A stretch of DNA of 64,000 bases from Flammeovirgaceae bacterium (GTDB lineage: Bacteria; Bacteroidota; Bacteroidia; Cytophagales; Cyclobacteriaceae): positions 1 to 64,000 of the forward strand of contig JAHEKQ010000007.1 in NCBI GenBank assembly GCA_024638265.1. Direction: 5' to 3'. Below, piece by piece: positions 28,397 to 36,871 of this stretch (position 1 is the stretch's first letter; every line of letters begins with the position of its first letter). The position numbers and the translations under genes are program-made. The notes under the pieces were generated by a model, which searched no databases, was not told the origin of the DNA, and worked only from the letters and a program-made list of their open reading frames with translations.

Positions 28397-29227
28397 ATGG
28401 CAATTACTGCACAAGATGTAAACAAGCTTCGTCAGATGACCGGCGCAGGAATGATGGACTGTAAAAAGGCCCTGGTTGAAGCAGATGGAGATTTTGAGAA
28501 AGCAATTGAGCTCCTCAGGAAAAAAGGTCAGAAAGTTTCAGCCTCAAGGGCTGACAGGGAGACCAGCGAGGGATCAGTTTTTGTTAGAACTTCAGATGAT
28601 AACAAAACCGCTGTACTGATCGCACTTGCATGCGAGACAGATTTTGTGGCTAAGAACGAAGGATTCCAGGACCTGGGAAATGAAATTCTTGACATAGCTT
28701 TTAATAATAAGCCCGCAGATAAAGATGCGTTGATGACCCTGCCTATGGGTGACCTGACTGTTGGGGAAAAGATTACCGAAAATATTGGAAAGATTGGTGA
28801 GAAGCTTGAGGTCACTGCATATGAAGTGCTTACCGGTGATGCTGTGGTTCCTTATATCCACGCTGGAAGTAAGTTAGGTGTCCTGGTAGCATTGAAGGGA
28901 AGCAACGGATCTGATGTTAAAGATGCCGGGAAAGATGTGGGTATGCAGATTGCCGCTATGAATCCCCTGGCAGTTGATGAAACCGGCGTTGACCAGAACC
29001 TGATTAACAAGGAACTGGAGATCGGTCGGGAGCAGGCAATTGCCGAGGGTAAGCCCGATAATATCGTGGATAAAATTGCCCAGGGAAAACTCCAGAAATT
29101 CCTGAAAGACAACACGCTACTGAAGCAACCTTTCGTAAAAGACAATTCTCAGACAGTTGAGGCCTATTTGAACAGTGTAACCAAGGGTCTGACGGTAGAG
29201 TCTTTTAAAAGAGTTTCGATCGGTTAG
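28397..29227 (+). CDS. tsf: Translation elongation factor Ts
   Basis: Nucleotide exchange factor of EF-Tu. Motifs: the N-terminal UBA-like domain with VNKLRQMTGAGMMDCKKALVEADGDFEKAIELLRKKG, the core TAVLIALACETDFVAKNEGF, and the later YIHAGSKLGVLVAL and MQIAAMNPLAV. 276 residues, the family norm. Its TAG stop falls in the first unit of an octad repeat (29221-29268), and a perfect terminator follows. Confidence 0.98.
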   Translation: MAITAQDVNKLRQMTGAGMMDCKKALVEADGDFEKAIELLRKKGQKVSASRADRETSEGSVFVRTSDDNKTAVLIALACETDFVAKNEGFQDLGNEILDIAFNNKPADKDALMTLPMGDLTVGEKITENIGKIGEKLEVTAYEVLTGDAVVPYIHAGSKLGVLVALKGSNGSDVKDAGKDVGMQIAAMNPLAVDETGVDQNLINKELEIGREQAIAEGKPDNIVDKIAQGKLQKFLKDNTLLKQPFVKDNSQTVEAYLNSVTKGLTVESFKRVSIG

Positions 29228-29268
29228 TCTGTAGTCGGTTGGTCAGTTGGACGGTTAGTGGGTTGATA
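29221..29268. repeat. Octad array starting at the tsf stop codon
   Basis: Six 8-bp units (CGGTTAGT, CTGTAGTC, GGTTGGTC, AGTTGGAC, GGTTAGTG, GGTTGATA). The first contains the tsf TAG (29225-29227). Unit type is related to the GGTTCAGT array at 20517. Confidence 0.65.
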
Positions 29269-29294
29269 GTACAGACCGGGAATAAAGAAATAGC

Positions 29295-29321
29295 AAAGGC
29301 AGCGAAAGCTGCCTTTTTTTT
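29295..29321 (+). terminator. Rho-independent terminator of tsf
   Basis: AAAGGCAGC-GAAA-GCTGCCTTT with a continuing T-run: a perfect stem closed by a GAAA tetraloop. It lies about 70 bp after the tsf stop codon, behind the octad array. Confidence 0.92.
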
Positions 29322-29333
29322 AGGATTAAAGGC

Positions 29334-29459
29334 TATCACCTATCACCTATCACCTATCACCTATCACCTATCACCTATCACCTATCACCTATCACCTATC
29401 ACCCACAGCCCATTACCTACCATCCCCAACTGTTAGTTGTTAGCTGTTAACTGTTAGTT
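29334..29459. repeat. TATCACC x10 array grading into GTTAGTT heptads
   Basis: Ten perfect TATCACC units (29334-29403), then CACAGCC, CATTACC, TACCATC, CCCAACT, and GTTAGTT, GTTAGCT, GTTAACT, GTTAGTT (29432-29459). Eighteen units in one unbroken 7-bp phase although the unit changes completely. It ends 4 bp before the stop of the convergent small gene. The GTTAGTT part is an inverted relative of 10356-10383. Confidence 0.9.
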
Positions 29460-29463
29460 AAAC

Positions 29464-29763
29464 CTAGCTTTCCCTGTTCTCTCCCTCTGAATCCTTTTTC
29501 TTAAATGCGGTTTTAAAAGCGTCCCGTATCTCGTTGGCGGCTTTTTCCATTTTTTCTTCCACTACATCCCAACGGTCTGAGTCCTTAAAATCACGGATCT
29601 CCTTTTCAAGAGTTTCACGATTTCTCTTTAGTTCGTCGATCTGGTCGCTGTATTCATCCTTGAATTTCTCTTTATAGTCTTTGAGCTCCTCGATAAGACG
29701 ATCGAGCTTCTTTCCCAGGTTTTTAAACGACTTTTCTGCTTTTCCTTCCGGTTTTCGTCCCAT
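29464..29763 (-). CDS. Small coiled-coil protein of unknown function
   Basis: A 99-residue, highly charged, entirely helical protein (EKSFKNLGKKLDRLIEELKDYKEKFKDEYSDQIDELKRNRETLEKEI...), with heptad-type leucine and isoleucine positions suggesting a coiled coil. ATG 29763 (MGRKPEG) is chosen; a TTG at 29784 would add seven residues. TAAAATTG just upstream is one mismatch from the -7 consensus. Not recognised beyond the coiled coil; it resembles small stress-type helical proteins in composition only. Confidence 0.7.
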   Translation of the reverse strand: MGRKPEGKAEKSFKNLGKKLDRLIEELKDYKEKFKDEYSDQIDELKRNRETLEKEIRDFKDSDRWDVVEEKMEKAANEIRDAFKTAFKKKDSEGENRES

Positions 29764-29945
29764 TTTCTCAACATTTTTATACAATTTTACGAATAATCCA
29801 TCGCGGTAGTTGAGAATGTTGAGACGAATATTTTTATGGGTGGTAATTATTTCACTGATGGGCTGTGCCTCAACCCAGCGTCATAAGCGACACAAAAAGC
29901 TCAATCCAAAAAAACCGATTCCCTGCCCTGTTAAAAAATGTTGAT

Positions 29946-30623
29946 ATGATCAATATTACTATTGACGGTCATTCGGGAAGTGGGAAGAGTAGTACCGCCA
30001 AGAAAGTTGCAGCCGCCCTTGACTATACATATATCGACACCGGGGCCATGTACCGGGCCATCACCCTATTAGTCGGAAGACATAAAATCAATCCTGAAAA
30101 TTTGGAGGCATTGAAGGCTTTACTCGATGAGACCGCGATCAAATTTCAAAAGATGCAGGACGGGAGTAAGCATTTATTTGTCAATGGTGAAGATGTGGAA
30201 ATGGATATAAGGACCCAGGAGGTAGCCGACCAGGTAAGTGAGATCAGCCGCATACCCCTGGTTAGGGAACATCTGGTGATGTGGCAGAGGGAAATGGCGA
30301 AGGGAAAAGGGGTGGTCATGGAAGGTAGGGACGCAGGTACCGTAATACTTCCGGAAGCCGATTTAAAGGTTTTTATGACGGCAGACCTCCAGGAGCGGGC
30401 AAGGCGGAGATATGAACAAATGAGTGAGAAAGGGATACCTGCTGATCTCGATGAAATTACTGCAAATTTGAGTCATCGGGACAAACTCGATTCAACCAGG
30501 GATATTGCTCCGTTGAAGAAAGCTGATGGTGCGGTTGAGGTCGATACGACCCACATGTCTTTTGAAGATCAGGTGGATGCAATCGTTACATTGGCGAAGC
30601 AAAAAATGGCATTGACCAGATAG
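29946..30623 (+). CDS. cmk: Cytidylate kinase
   Basis: Phosphorylates CMP and dCMP. P-loop GHSGSGKSST at residues 7-16, TGAMYRAITLLV (substrate site), GRDAGTVILPEADLKVFMTA, and the lid RARRRYEQM. ATG 29946 gives 225 residues, the usual size. An upstream in-frame GTG at 29865 would add 27 residues unlike any family N-terminus and is rejected. Confidence 0.96.
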   Translation: MINITIDGHSGSGKSSTAKKVAAALDYTYIDTGAMYRAITLLVGRHKINPENLEALKALLDETAIKFQKMQDGSKHLFVNGEDVEMDIRTQEVADQVSEISRIPLVREHLVMWQREMAKGKGVVMEGRDAGTVILPEADLKVFMTADLQERARRRYEQMSEKGIPADLDEITANLSHRDKLDSTRDIAPLKKADGAVEVDTTHMSFEDQVDAIVTLAKQKMALTR

Positions 30624-30678
30624 GCCCAAATTCCGCCCAGTTTTGTCTTTAAATAATTTTATGCACTGATTTTTTTGT

Positions 30679-30686
30679 TAATTTTG
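30679..30686 (+). promoter_or_regulatory. -7 promoter element for nqrABCDE
   Basis: TAATTTTG, an exact TAnnTTTG match, 41 nt before the nqrA ATG. The -33 box is not clear. Confidence 0.5.
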
Positions 30687-30727
30687 CCTCCGGTTTTAAC
30701 CAATTTCAGCTTCAATAACCTCGACGC

Positions 30728-32092
30728 ATGTCAAAACAGATAAAGTTAAAAAAGGGGTACAGTATCAAACTCGTCGGTGAGGCAGAACGAAAAATTGACG
30801 AGTCCCCTGGAATTGAATCCTATGCGATAAAACCTGACAGTTTTCATGGTATTGCACGCCCAAAACCCATTGTTGAAGAGGGCGATCGAGTAAAGGCCGG
30901 AACAGCGGTCATGATCGATAAGAAGGATGAAAGAATAAAGCATGTATCTCCCGTAAGCGGTACGGTAAAAGCTATCGTCAGGGGGGCAAAAAGAAAACTT
31001 CTTGAGATCGTAATAGAGTCAGAGGGGTCGATTGACTATGAAGACCTCGGAAAATACTCCCCATCAGATCTCAACAGCCTTTCAAGAGAAGATGCTATTG
31101 ACCACCTTCTCAAGGGTGGAATGTGGACATCCATAGTCCAACGACCTTATGGAGTGATTGCCAACCCGGACGATCAACCAAAGGCAATATTTATTTCGGG
31201 CTTTGATACCCATCCCCTTGCACCTGATTACAATTTACTGATCCAGGGTGAGGAGCAATATTTTGCGGCAGGAATTGATGTTGCCAGAAAGCTGACCTCA
31301 GGGCATGTCCATCTTACCATTGATGGAAAAGGTGAAGTGAGCCAGGTATATTCTCAACCATTGCAGGTTCATTTGCATAAAGTATCCGGGCCACACCCCG
31401 CGGGAAATGTCGGCGTACATATTCATCACTTCGACCCGATCAACAAAGGAGAGGTGGTCTGGACCATTGATCCCGTTGCCATTGTACAGATCGGTAAATT
31501 ATTCCTGGAGGGAAAACACGATGCTTCACAGCTAACTGCCGTTGCTGGGCCCGAGGTTTCCGAACCAAAATATATCAGGACATACCGGGGTGCCAACGCA
31601 GCTAAAATGCTGGAAAACAATCTTAAATCTGAACATGTTAGGGTTATTAGTGGAAACGTTCTAACGGGAGAAAAAATTGGAAAAGATGGTCACCTAAGGC
31701 ATTTTGACCGAATGGTTACGGTGATTGAAGAGGGTGACCGATATGAAGCTTTTGGTTGGGCATTGCCACAGGCCAACAAGCCGAGCTTCCACAAAGCATT
31801 CGGACTGCTTTCATTCCTTACTCCCAATAAGAGATTTAGTGTTAACACAAATACCAATGGTGAGCCAAGGGCTTTCGTACAAACCGGCGTCTTTGAAAAA
31901 GTTACTCCCATGGATATATTGCCGACTTACTTGTTGAAGGCAATCCTGGCAGAAGATTATGACGAGATCGAAGCCCTGGGAATATTTGAGGTGATAGAGG
32001 AAGATTTAGCTCTCTGTGAATTTGTTGATGTTTCGAAACACGACGTGCAGGAGATTTTGAGAGATGGATTAGAATTAATAAGACACAGTTAA
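30728..32092 (+). CDS. nqrA: Na+-translocating NADH:quinone reductase subunit A
   Basis: Peripheral, quinone-binding subunit of Na+-NQR, the sodium-pumping entry point of the respiratory chain. Seen: IKLKKGYSIKLVGEAE at the start, the RnfC-like region (GDRVKAGTAVMIDKKDERIKHVSPVSGTVKAIVRG), GLAVENPE-type central portion here as HVHLTIDGKGEV, and ISGNVLTGEKIG. At 454 residues it has the family length. First gene of nqrABCDE. Confidence 0.96.
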   Translation: MSKQIKLKKGYSIKLVGEAERKIDESPGIESYAIKPDSFHGIARPKPIVEEGDRVKAGTAVMIDKKDERIKHVSPVSGTVKAIVRGAKRKLLEIVIESEGSIDYEDLGKYSPSDLNSLSREDAIDHLLKGGMWTSIVQRPYGVIANPDDQPKAIFISGFDTHPLAPDYNLLIQGEEQYFAAGIDVARKLTSGHVHLTIDGKGEVSQVYSQPLQVHLHKVSGPHPAGNVGVHIHHFDPINKGEVVWTIDPVAIVQIGKLFLEGKHDASQLTAVAGPEVSEPKYIRTYRGANAAKMLENNLKSEHVRVISGNVLTGEKIGKDGHLRHFDRMVTVIEEGDRYEAFGWALPQANKPSFHKAFGLLSFLTPNKRFSVNTNTNGEPRAFVQTGVFEKVTPMDILPTYLLKAILAEDYDEIEALGIFEVIEEDLALCEFVDVSKHDVQEILRDGLELIRHS

Positions 32093-32105
32093 ACCGTGAT
32101 CAGGC

Positions 32106-33428
32106 ATGGAGCTTAAGTTTTTAAGAAAGAATATAGATAAAGTAAAACCTCACTTTGAAAAAGGAGGTAAATGGGAGAGGTGGTACTACGTTTTCGAAGC
32201 TTTGGAAACATTTGCCTTTACTCCCAATTTGACAACGCGATCGAACGGAGTACAAATCAGGGATGCCGTCGACTTGAAAAGAATGATGAACACCGTGATC
32301 ATTGCAATGATCCCTTGTTTACTTTTCGGGATGTATAATGTCGGGTACCAGCACTACCTCGCCATGGGCCAGGAATCTGCTTTCTGGTTCGATAAATTCC
32401 TGTTCGGATTGGTGAAGGTACTGCCTGTGGTAGTTGTGAGCTACGCGGCTGGACTGGGAACAGAATTTGTATTTGCTACCATCCGAAGGCACCCGATCAA
32501 TGAGGGATTCCTTGTAACTGGAATGTTGATTCCACTGATCATGCCGCCAACTATTCCCCTTTGGCAGGTAGCCCTTGCCACTGTATTTGCTGTAATCATT
32601 GGAAAGGAAGCTTTTGGAGGTACAGGGATGAATATCCTCAATGTGGCTCTCACTGCAAGGGCATTCCTTTATTTTGCCTATCCGGGTGAAATTTCGGGAG
32701 AAGTATGGACTTCACTTCCCAAGGATCAGACTGAGATCGTCGCAGGCTATTCCGGGGCGACTCCCCTTGGAATTGCTGCCCAGGCAAATAGTGAGTCCTC
32801 GCAGGCCAGGAGAGACGTGAAAGATTACCTGGCAAAAAAGAATGACGACCCCTCAGAGAAAAACGATATAATTTATGAAGAGGCACTTGATATCTCGAGT
32901 AACCTCAACACCAAAAGCCTGGTAACCGACCGGTTTGATTCACATTGGGGCTCTAGTATGTACAATGCACAGACTATGTTCATCGGGTTTATTCCGGGCT
33001 CTATCGGCGAAACATCGACCTTGATGTGCCTGGTAGGGGCATTCATCCTTGTTTTTACCGGGGTCGGTTCGTGGAAAATAATCGTTTCTGTTTTTGCAGG
33101 AGCATATGGTACAGCCTTGCTATTTAACCTGATAGCGGCGAATGAATTCATGCTGATGCCGGCTCACTACCACCTGGTATTGGGCGGATTGGCATTTGGT
33201 GCTGTTTACATGGCCACAGATCCAGTAACGGCTGCCCAAACAGAAGTGGGAAAGTGGTGGTACGGAATTCTCATAGGAGTATTAACCGTGATTATACGAG
33301 TGCTCAATCCTGCATATCCGGAAGGAATCATGCTGGCGATTTTGCTAATGAACGTATTCGCACCACTGATTGATTTTTATGTTGTAAAAGCTAATAAAAA
33401 AAGGAGGTTGAGCCGTGCAACAGTCTAA
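32106..33428 (+). CDS. nqrB: Na+-translocating NADH:quinone reductase subunit B
   Basis: Integral membrane subunit (about ten helices) that carries covalent FMN and riboflavin and forms part of the sodium channel. The flavinylation motif S-G-A-T is visible with Thr 219 as the probable FMN attachment site (GYSGATPLGIAAQ). Also FGGTGMNILNVAL and the periplasmic/C-terminal HYHLVLGGLAFGAVYMATDPVTA. 440 residues. nqrC starts 14 bp before its end. Confidence 0.96.
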   Translation: MELKFLRKNIDKVKPHFEKGGKWERWYYVFEALETFAFTPNLTTRSNGVQIRDAVDLKRMMNTVIIAMIPCLLFGMYNVGYQHYLAMGQESAFWFDKFLFGLVKVLPVVVVSYAAGLGTEFVFATIRRHPINEGFLVTGMLIPLIMPPTIPLWQVALATVFAVIIGKEAFGGTGMNILNVALTARAFLYFAYPGEISGEVWTSLPKDQTEIVAGYSGATPLGIAAQANSESSQARRDVKDYLAKKNDDPSEKNDIIYEEALDISSNLNTKSLVTDRFDSHWGSSMYNAQTMFIGFIPGSIGETSTLMCLVGAFILVFTGVGSWKIIVSVFAGAYGTALLFNLIAANEFMLMPAHYHLVLGGLAFGAVYMATDPVTAAQTEVGKWWYGILIGVLTVIIRVLNPAYPEGIMLAILLMNVFAPLIDFYVVKANKKRRLSRATV

Positions 33429-34173
33429 CCGATATATTATCATATTCACCCTCATCATGACAATCGTGGTGGGAGGTTCACTTGCGCTGGTAAGCCAATT
33501 ACTGGCCCCCGCGCAAAAGAAATCCATAGAATTCGATACCAAGAGCCAGATACTCAAAGCTGTAATGGATATCAGCGATGTGGATGATATACTGTCTACT
33601 TATGATTCCCGCATTGAGTCGCTCGTCGTGAATGTCAATGGCGAGGAAGTAACCTCTACGGATAAGGGACCTGTAGTTGCTGAAAACATTGATGTGGCAA
33701 GGGAATACAAAAAGGACTACAAGGACAGGTTATACCCTGTTTTTAAATTCATGAACAAGGAAAACCCAAACCAGGTTGAGGCATATATTATGCCCGTTTA
33801 CGGTGCAGGTCTTTGGGATAAGATCTGGGGATTCGTTGCCTTGAAGTCAGACCTGGAAACGGTCGCAGGGGTTTCATTTGCTCACAAAGCTGAAACTCCG
33901 GGATTGGGAGCCAGGATTTCCAGTGATGAAATCCAAAGCCGGTATCAGGGCAAGAAGATTTATAATGAGAGTGATCGCTTTGTGTCGGTCACAATGGTCA
34001 AAGGGGAATCAGGAGGAGGCGATGCAAGCATTTCCAATTTCGATGATAAACCCCACCAGGTGGATGGATTATCCGGGGCCACCATGACTGCCAATGGCGT
34101 CAATGAGATGTTGAAGAAATATCTCGACTATTATCAAAAATATTTTGAAAGAGTTAAATCACAGGGTGTTTAA
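33415..34173 (+). CDS. nqrC: Na+-translocating NADH:quinone reductase subunit C
   Basis: Periplasmic FMN-carrying subunit with one N-terminal membrane helix (YIIIFTLIMTIVVGGSLALVSQ). The flavinylation motif DGLSGATMT contains Thr 223 as the probable FMN site. GAGLWDKIWGFVAL and FAHKAETPGLGARI are family signatures. It begins with GTG inside nqrB (14-bp overlap), so translation is probably coupled. Flavinylation would need ApbE, which is not in the window. Confidence 0.96.
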   Translation: MQQSNRYIIIFTLIMTIVVGGSLALVSQLLAPAQKKSIEFDTKSQILKAVMDISDVDDILSTYDSRIESLVVNVNGEEVTSTDKGPVVAENIDVAREYKKDYKDRLYPVFKFMNKENPNQVEAYIMPVYGAGLWDKIWGFVALKSDLETVAGVSFAHKAETPGLGARISSDEIQSRYQGKKIYNESDRFVSVTMVKGESGGGDASISNFDDKPHQVDGLSGATMTANGVNEMLKKYLDYYQKYFERVKSQGV

Positions 34174-34205
34174 AGCCTGTTTCGTAAGAAAACAACCATG
34201 AGATT

Positions 34206-34883
34206 ATGAGCACAGAAACGCTTGAACAAACACAGGAAGTTGCGGTAAAGAAGAAGAGTGAAGATTTCCTGTCAAAGAGGAGAAAGAAGATTCTTTCGGA
34301 TCCGCTCAATGATGACAACCCTATTACCGTACAGGTTTTGGGAATATGTTCCGCCCTTGCTGTAACCGTAAAGATGGAGCCTACTTTAATCATGGCTATT
34401 GCCGTGGTTTTTGTAATAGTATTCTCAAACCTGATTATATCCCTGATTCGGAATCTTGTACCTAACAGGGTGCGGATCATAGTACAGCTGGCAGTTATTG
34501 CCACTCTGGTAACATTGGTGAGTGAGGTGCTTAAGGCCTACAATTACGAAATGTTCAAGGTGCTTGGAGCTTTTATTGGACTGATCATTACTAATTGCAT
34601 AATCATGGGAAGGCTTGAGGCCTTTGCCATGGGTAATAAACCTTATGATTCTATTCTCGACGGACTCGGAAGTGGAATAGGATATGCGTGGATTATACTT
34701 GCTGTAGCTTTCTTCCGGGAATTACTTGGATCCGGATCTGTTTTCGGGTTTGAAGTTTGGAACAGTATCGGATTATCCGGTATGCCCAACAATGGACTCA
34801 TGGTAGATTCCATTGGTGCGTTTGTCGTGCTGGGACTCATCATCTGGGTGCAGCGATCACTTTCAGGATATGTTGAAAATTAA
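34206..34883 (+). CDS. nqrD: Na+-translocating NADH:quinone reductase subunit D
   Basis: Integral membrane subunit with six helices, homologous to RnfE and paired with NqrE around an iron site in the membrane. Seen: [39 protein letters not shown] (with the conserved Cys), and [19 protein letters not shown]. An N-terminal basic extension of about 35 residues ([21 protein letters not shown]) precedes the conserved core. 225 residues. Confidence 0.96.
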   Translation: MSTETLEQTQEVAVKKKSEDFLSKRRKKILSDPLNDDNPITVQVLGICSALAVTVKMEPTLIMAIAVVFVIVFSNLIISLIRNLVPNRVRIIVQLAVIATLVTLVSEVLKAYNYEMFKVLGAFIGLIITNCIIMGRLEAFAMGNKPYDSILDGLGSGIGYAWIILAVAFFRELLGSGSVFGFEVWNSIGLSGMPNNGLMVDSIGAFVVLGLIIWVQRSLSGYVEN

Positions 34884-34897
34884 GAGCTGGCAGTAAA

Positions 34898-35509
34898 ATG
34901 GAACTATTTAATCTCGGAATAAAATCAATCTTTGTCGAAAACATGATCTTCGCATACTTCCTTGGAATGTGTTCATTCCTGGCGGTATCCAAGAAGGTCT
35001 CCACGGCTATCGGCCTGGGTGCGGCGGTAATCTTTGTACTCACCATCACGGTTCCCCTTGACTGGATAATCCAGGAATACGTCCTGAAAGAAGGAGCATT
35101 GGCATGGATGGGACCCCAGTTCGCTGAAACCAACCTGGAGTTTCTCTCATTCATACTTTTCATCGCGGTAATTGCCTCTATGGTACAGCTCGTTGAAATG
35201 ATCATTGAAAAAATATCTCCGGCCCTCTATGGATCACTGGGTATTTTCCTTCCCCTTATTGCCGTAAACTGTGCAATCCTCGGATCTTCCCTCTTTATGG
35301 TTCAGCGAGATTACACGTTTGCAGAAGCTACCGTATTTGGGTTCTCTTCAGGAATTGGATGGTTGCTGGCAATTGTAGCGCTCGCCGCTATCAGGGAAAA
35401 ATTGAAATACTCCAACGTGCCCGACGGACTCAAGGGACTTGGCTTGACCATGCTGATCACAGGCTTGATGGGATTGGCGTTTAAGTCGTTTATCGGTTTG
35501 GCAGTTTAG
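34898..35509 (+). CDS. nqrE: Na+-translocating NADH:quinone reductase subunit E
   Basis: Integral membrane subunit with six helices, homologous to RnfA. Conserved parts: [25 protein letters not shown] (with the conserved Cys), [32 protein letters not shown], and the C-terminal [19 protein letters not shown]. 203 residues. The operon ends here: nqrF, which encodes the NADH-oxidising FAD/2Fe-2S subunit and normally follows, is missing, and the second four-helix-bundle cassette begins directly after the stop codon. Confidence 0.96.
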   Translation: MELFNLGIKSIFVENMIFAYFLGMCSFLAVSKKVSTAIGLGAAVIFVLTITVPLDWIIQEYVLKEGALAWMGPQFAETNLEFLSFILFIAVIASMVQLVEMIIEKISPALYGSLGIFLPLIAVNCAILGSSLFMVQRDYTFAEATVFGFSSGIGWLLAIVALAAIREKLKYSNVPDGLKGLGLTMLITGLMGLAFKSFIGLAV

Positions 35510-35518
35510 GAAGAAAAA

Positions 35519-35546
35519 GTGCAGAGTGTAGAGTGTAAAGTGTAAA
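35519..35546. repeat. GTGTAAA-type heptads, left arm of cassette 2
   Basis: Four 7-bp units, GTGCAGA, GTGTAGA, GTGTAAA, GTGTAAA, starting 9 bp after the nqrE stop. The inverted counterpart at 36163-36183 has three units. Confidence 0.85.
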
Positions 35547-35567
35547 TCTATCTTAGAACTTAAAAGT

Positions 35568-35942
35568 CTATTGAGTACCAAGAGCACGACTGTTTTTCTT
35601 AGCCGTTAGAATAGATTTTGAAACGATTGCAATGAGCTCCCTGCACTCATCAAGACTACTGTTTATTCCATTTTTATCTTTAGTAATTTCACAGCCTTCT
35701 ATAATCCTAAGCGTAACTGATGTCTCATGCAGTTCCTTAAGTGATATTTTTAGCTTATGAATGAAATCCCGCCTGGATTCGGCTCCCTTTGCCTCGCCGT
35801 AATTCAAAGATGAGGAAATTGCAGACCTGGCTATTTGATTCGCCAGATATTTCCCTACGTCCGATTGTTCAAAAGTTTTTATGCAGTTAATAATTTGAAC
35901 AGAAAATTTAATAAGTCGGTCTTCAAGTTTGTACTCTTTCAT
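35568..35942 (-). CDS. Four-helix bundle protein (S23/IVP family), paralogue of 16793-17161
   Basis: A 124-residue, all-helical protein clearly paralogous to the one in cassette 1; both share NYGEAKGAESRRDFIHKLK and SLKELHET, with drift mainly near the C-terminus. The family is known from 23S rRNA intervening sequences and, as Avd, from diversity-generating retroelements; no reverse transcriptase or variable repeat is present here. Function of free-standing copies is unknown. It may bind nucleic acid given the basic surface-type residues, but that is inference from relatives. Confidence 0.9.
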   Translation of the reverse strand: MKEYKLEDRLIKFSVQIINCIKTFEQSDVGKYLANQIARSAISSSLNYGEAKGAESRRDFIHKLKISLKELHETSVTLRIIEGCEITKDKNGINSSLDECRELIAIVSKSILTAKKNSRALGTQ

Positions 35943-36081
35943 AGTTAGTTTTTTTTCTTAAAACTAACTGCTCCCAAACTTCTGGTGATATTAGGAAAAA
36001 CTGAAAGTGTGCCTAGTTCCCAAATGGAAACATTTTGTATTAATAAATTGATTGAATCCCCTCAGATCTCTCCTCGCTCCT

Positions 36082-36188
36082 CACCCTCACCCTCACCCTT
36101 ACCTTCACCCTCATCCCCCTGATCCCAAATTCCTCATTCCTCATTTTCACTTCCCAGTTAGATTTACACTTTACACTCTGCACTTTTC
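36082..36188. repeat. CACCCT hexads and CATTCCT/TTTACAC heptads, right arm of cassette 2
   Basis: A 6-bp-period stretch (TCACCC type, about 36082-36117), then 7-bp units AATTCCT, CATTCCT, CATTTTC, two degenerate units, TTTACAC twice (36163-36176), TCTGCAC and TTTTCAC. The period changes from 6 to 7 within one array. Confidence 0.75.
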
Positions 36189-36199
36189 ACTCTTACTTC

Positions 36200-36745
36200 T
36201 CACAGCCCCGAAACTCCTCCACTCACAATAAACTTCATCGCATCCGGGCCTTTGAAGGGGAGTTCGCGAACATGGCTTTTTGGAACCAGGAAATGGTTCC
36301 CTGAGAAATTATAACTGTGGGGAAGGTATACGGATACCAAATCACCTAATCCAAAGGCATCGAGGCTTTCCCGGGTAATAAATCCCATTTTAAATACTTT
36401 GCCACTATCATCCAGTTGCACAAGAACGGGTTTGTCGAATTTCTTTTTTTCACCGACAAAGGCTCCCACCAGGTCTTTCATGCTGGTATAAAGCAGGTTA
36501 ACAAACGGGATGCTAACCAGGGCTTTTTCAAACCATTTGAATATGGGGCGGGTAAGAAAGAAAGAAGTGAGCGCTCCAATTAAGGTGACGCCTATGATCA
36601 AAACGGCAAAGCCGGCGCCGGGCCATGGAATTTGAAGTAAGCCATCGATCCACTGAATAGTCATGAATAGGACATATACAGTAATGGCCAGGGGAACGGT
36701 GATCAAAAGACCCCGGAAGAAGAAGGATGCGATCTTGGTTTTCAT
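36200..36745 (-). CDS. DUF502 family membrane protein
   Basis: A 181-residue inner-membrane protein with two N-terminal helices (FFFRGLLITVPLAITVYVLF, FAVLIIGVTLIGALTSFFL) and a conserved soluble part (SIPFVNLLYTSMKDLVGAF, KFDKPVLVQ, LVSVYLPHSYNFSGNHFLVP). The family is widespread and uncharacterised. It is divergent from the membrane protein at 36872 and convergent with nqrE across cassette 2. Confidence 0.88.
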   Translation of the reverse strand: MKTKIASFFFRGLLITVPLAITVYVLFMTIQWIDGLLQIPWPGAGFAVLIIGVTLIGALTSFFLTRPIFKWFEKALVSIPFVNLLYTSMKDLVGAFVGEKKKFDKPVLVQLDDSGKVFKMGFITRESLDAFGLGDLVSVYLPHSYNFSGNHFLVPKSHVRELPFKGPDAMKFIVSGGVSGL

Positions 36746-36871
36746 TTTTCAGTCATGTAGTTACTATCCCGTAAAAATAGAAAGGTCCTTAATAGGGCGC
36801 CCTGTGTTTTTTGATTTTATATCATTCAACAGAATGATTATTATTATCATCTGTAATCAAACCCTCAAGTA

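Larger units (their letters stand above)
35513..36188. mobile_element. Four-helix-bundle cassette 2 with inverted heptad ends (putative element)
   Basis: A 676-bp unit between the convergent nqrE and DUF502 genes. The left arm (35513-35550) is built of GTGCAGA, GTGTAGA and two GTGTAAA heptads; the right arm (36159-36188) is its inverted copy, one heptad shorter. Between them are one minus-strand S23-type gene, an AT-rich stretch and a CACCCT-type array. Same plan, orientation and kind of site as cassette 1. No transposase is present; mobility is inferred. Confidence 0.5.

Noticed and set aside
29239-29436. Plus-strand frame with repeated ITYHLSP residues
   Set aside because: A product of the TATCACC array; no start context and it runs through the tsf terminator.
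29865-29945. N-terminal extension of cytidylate kinase from GTG 29865
   Set aside because: The 27 extra residues are unlike the family, which starts a few residues before the P-loop as from ATG 29946.
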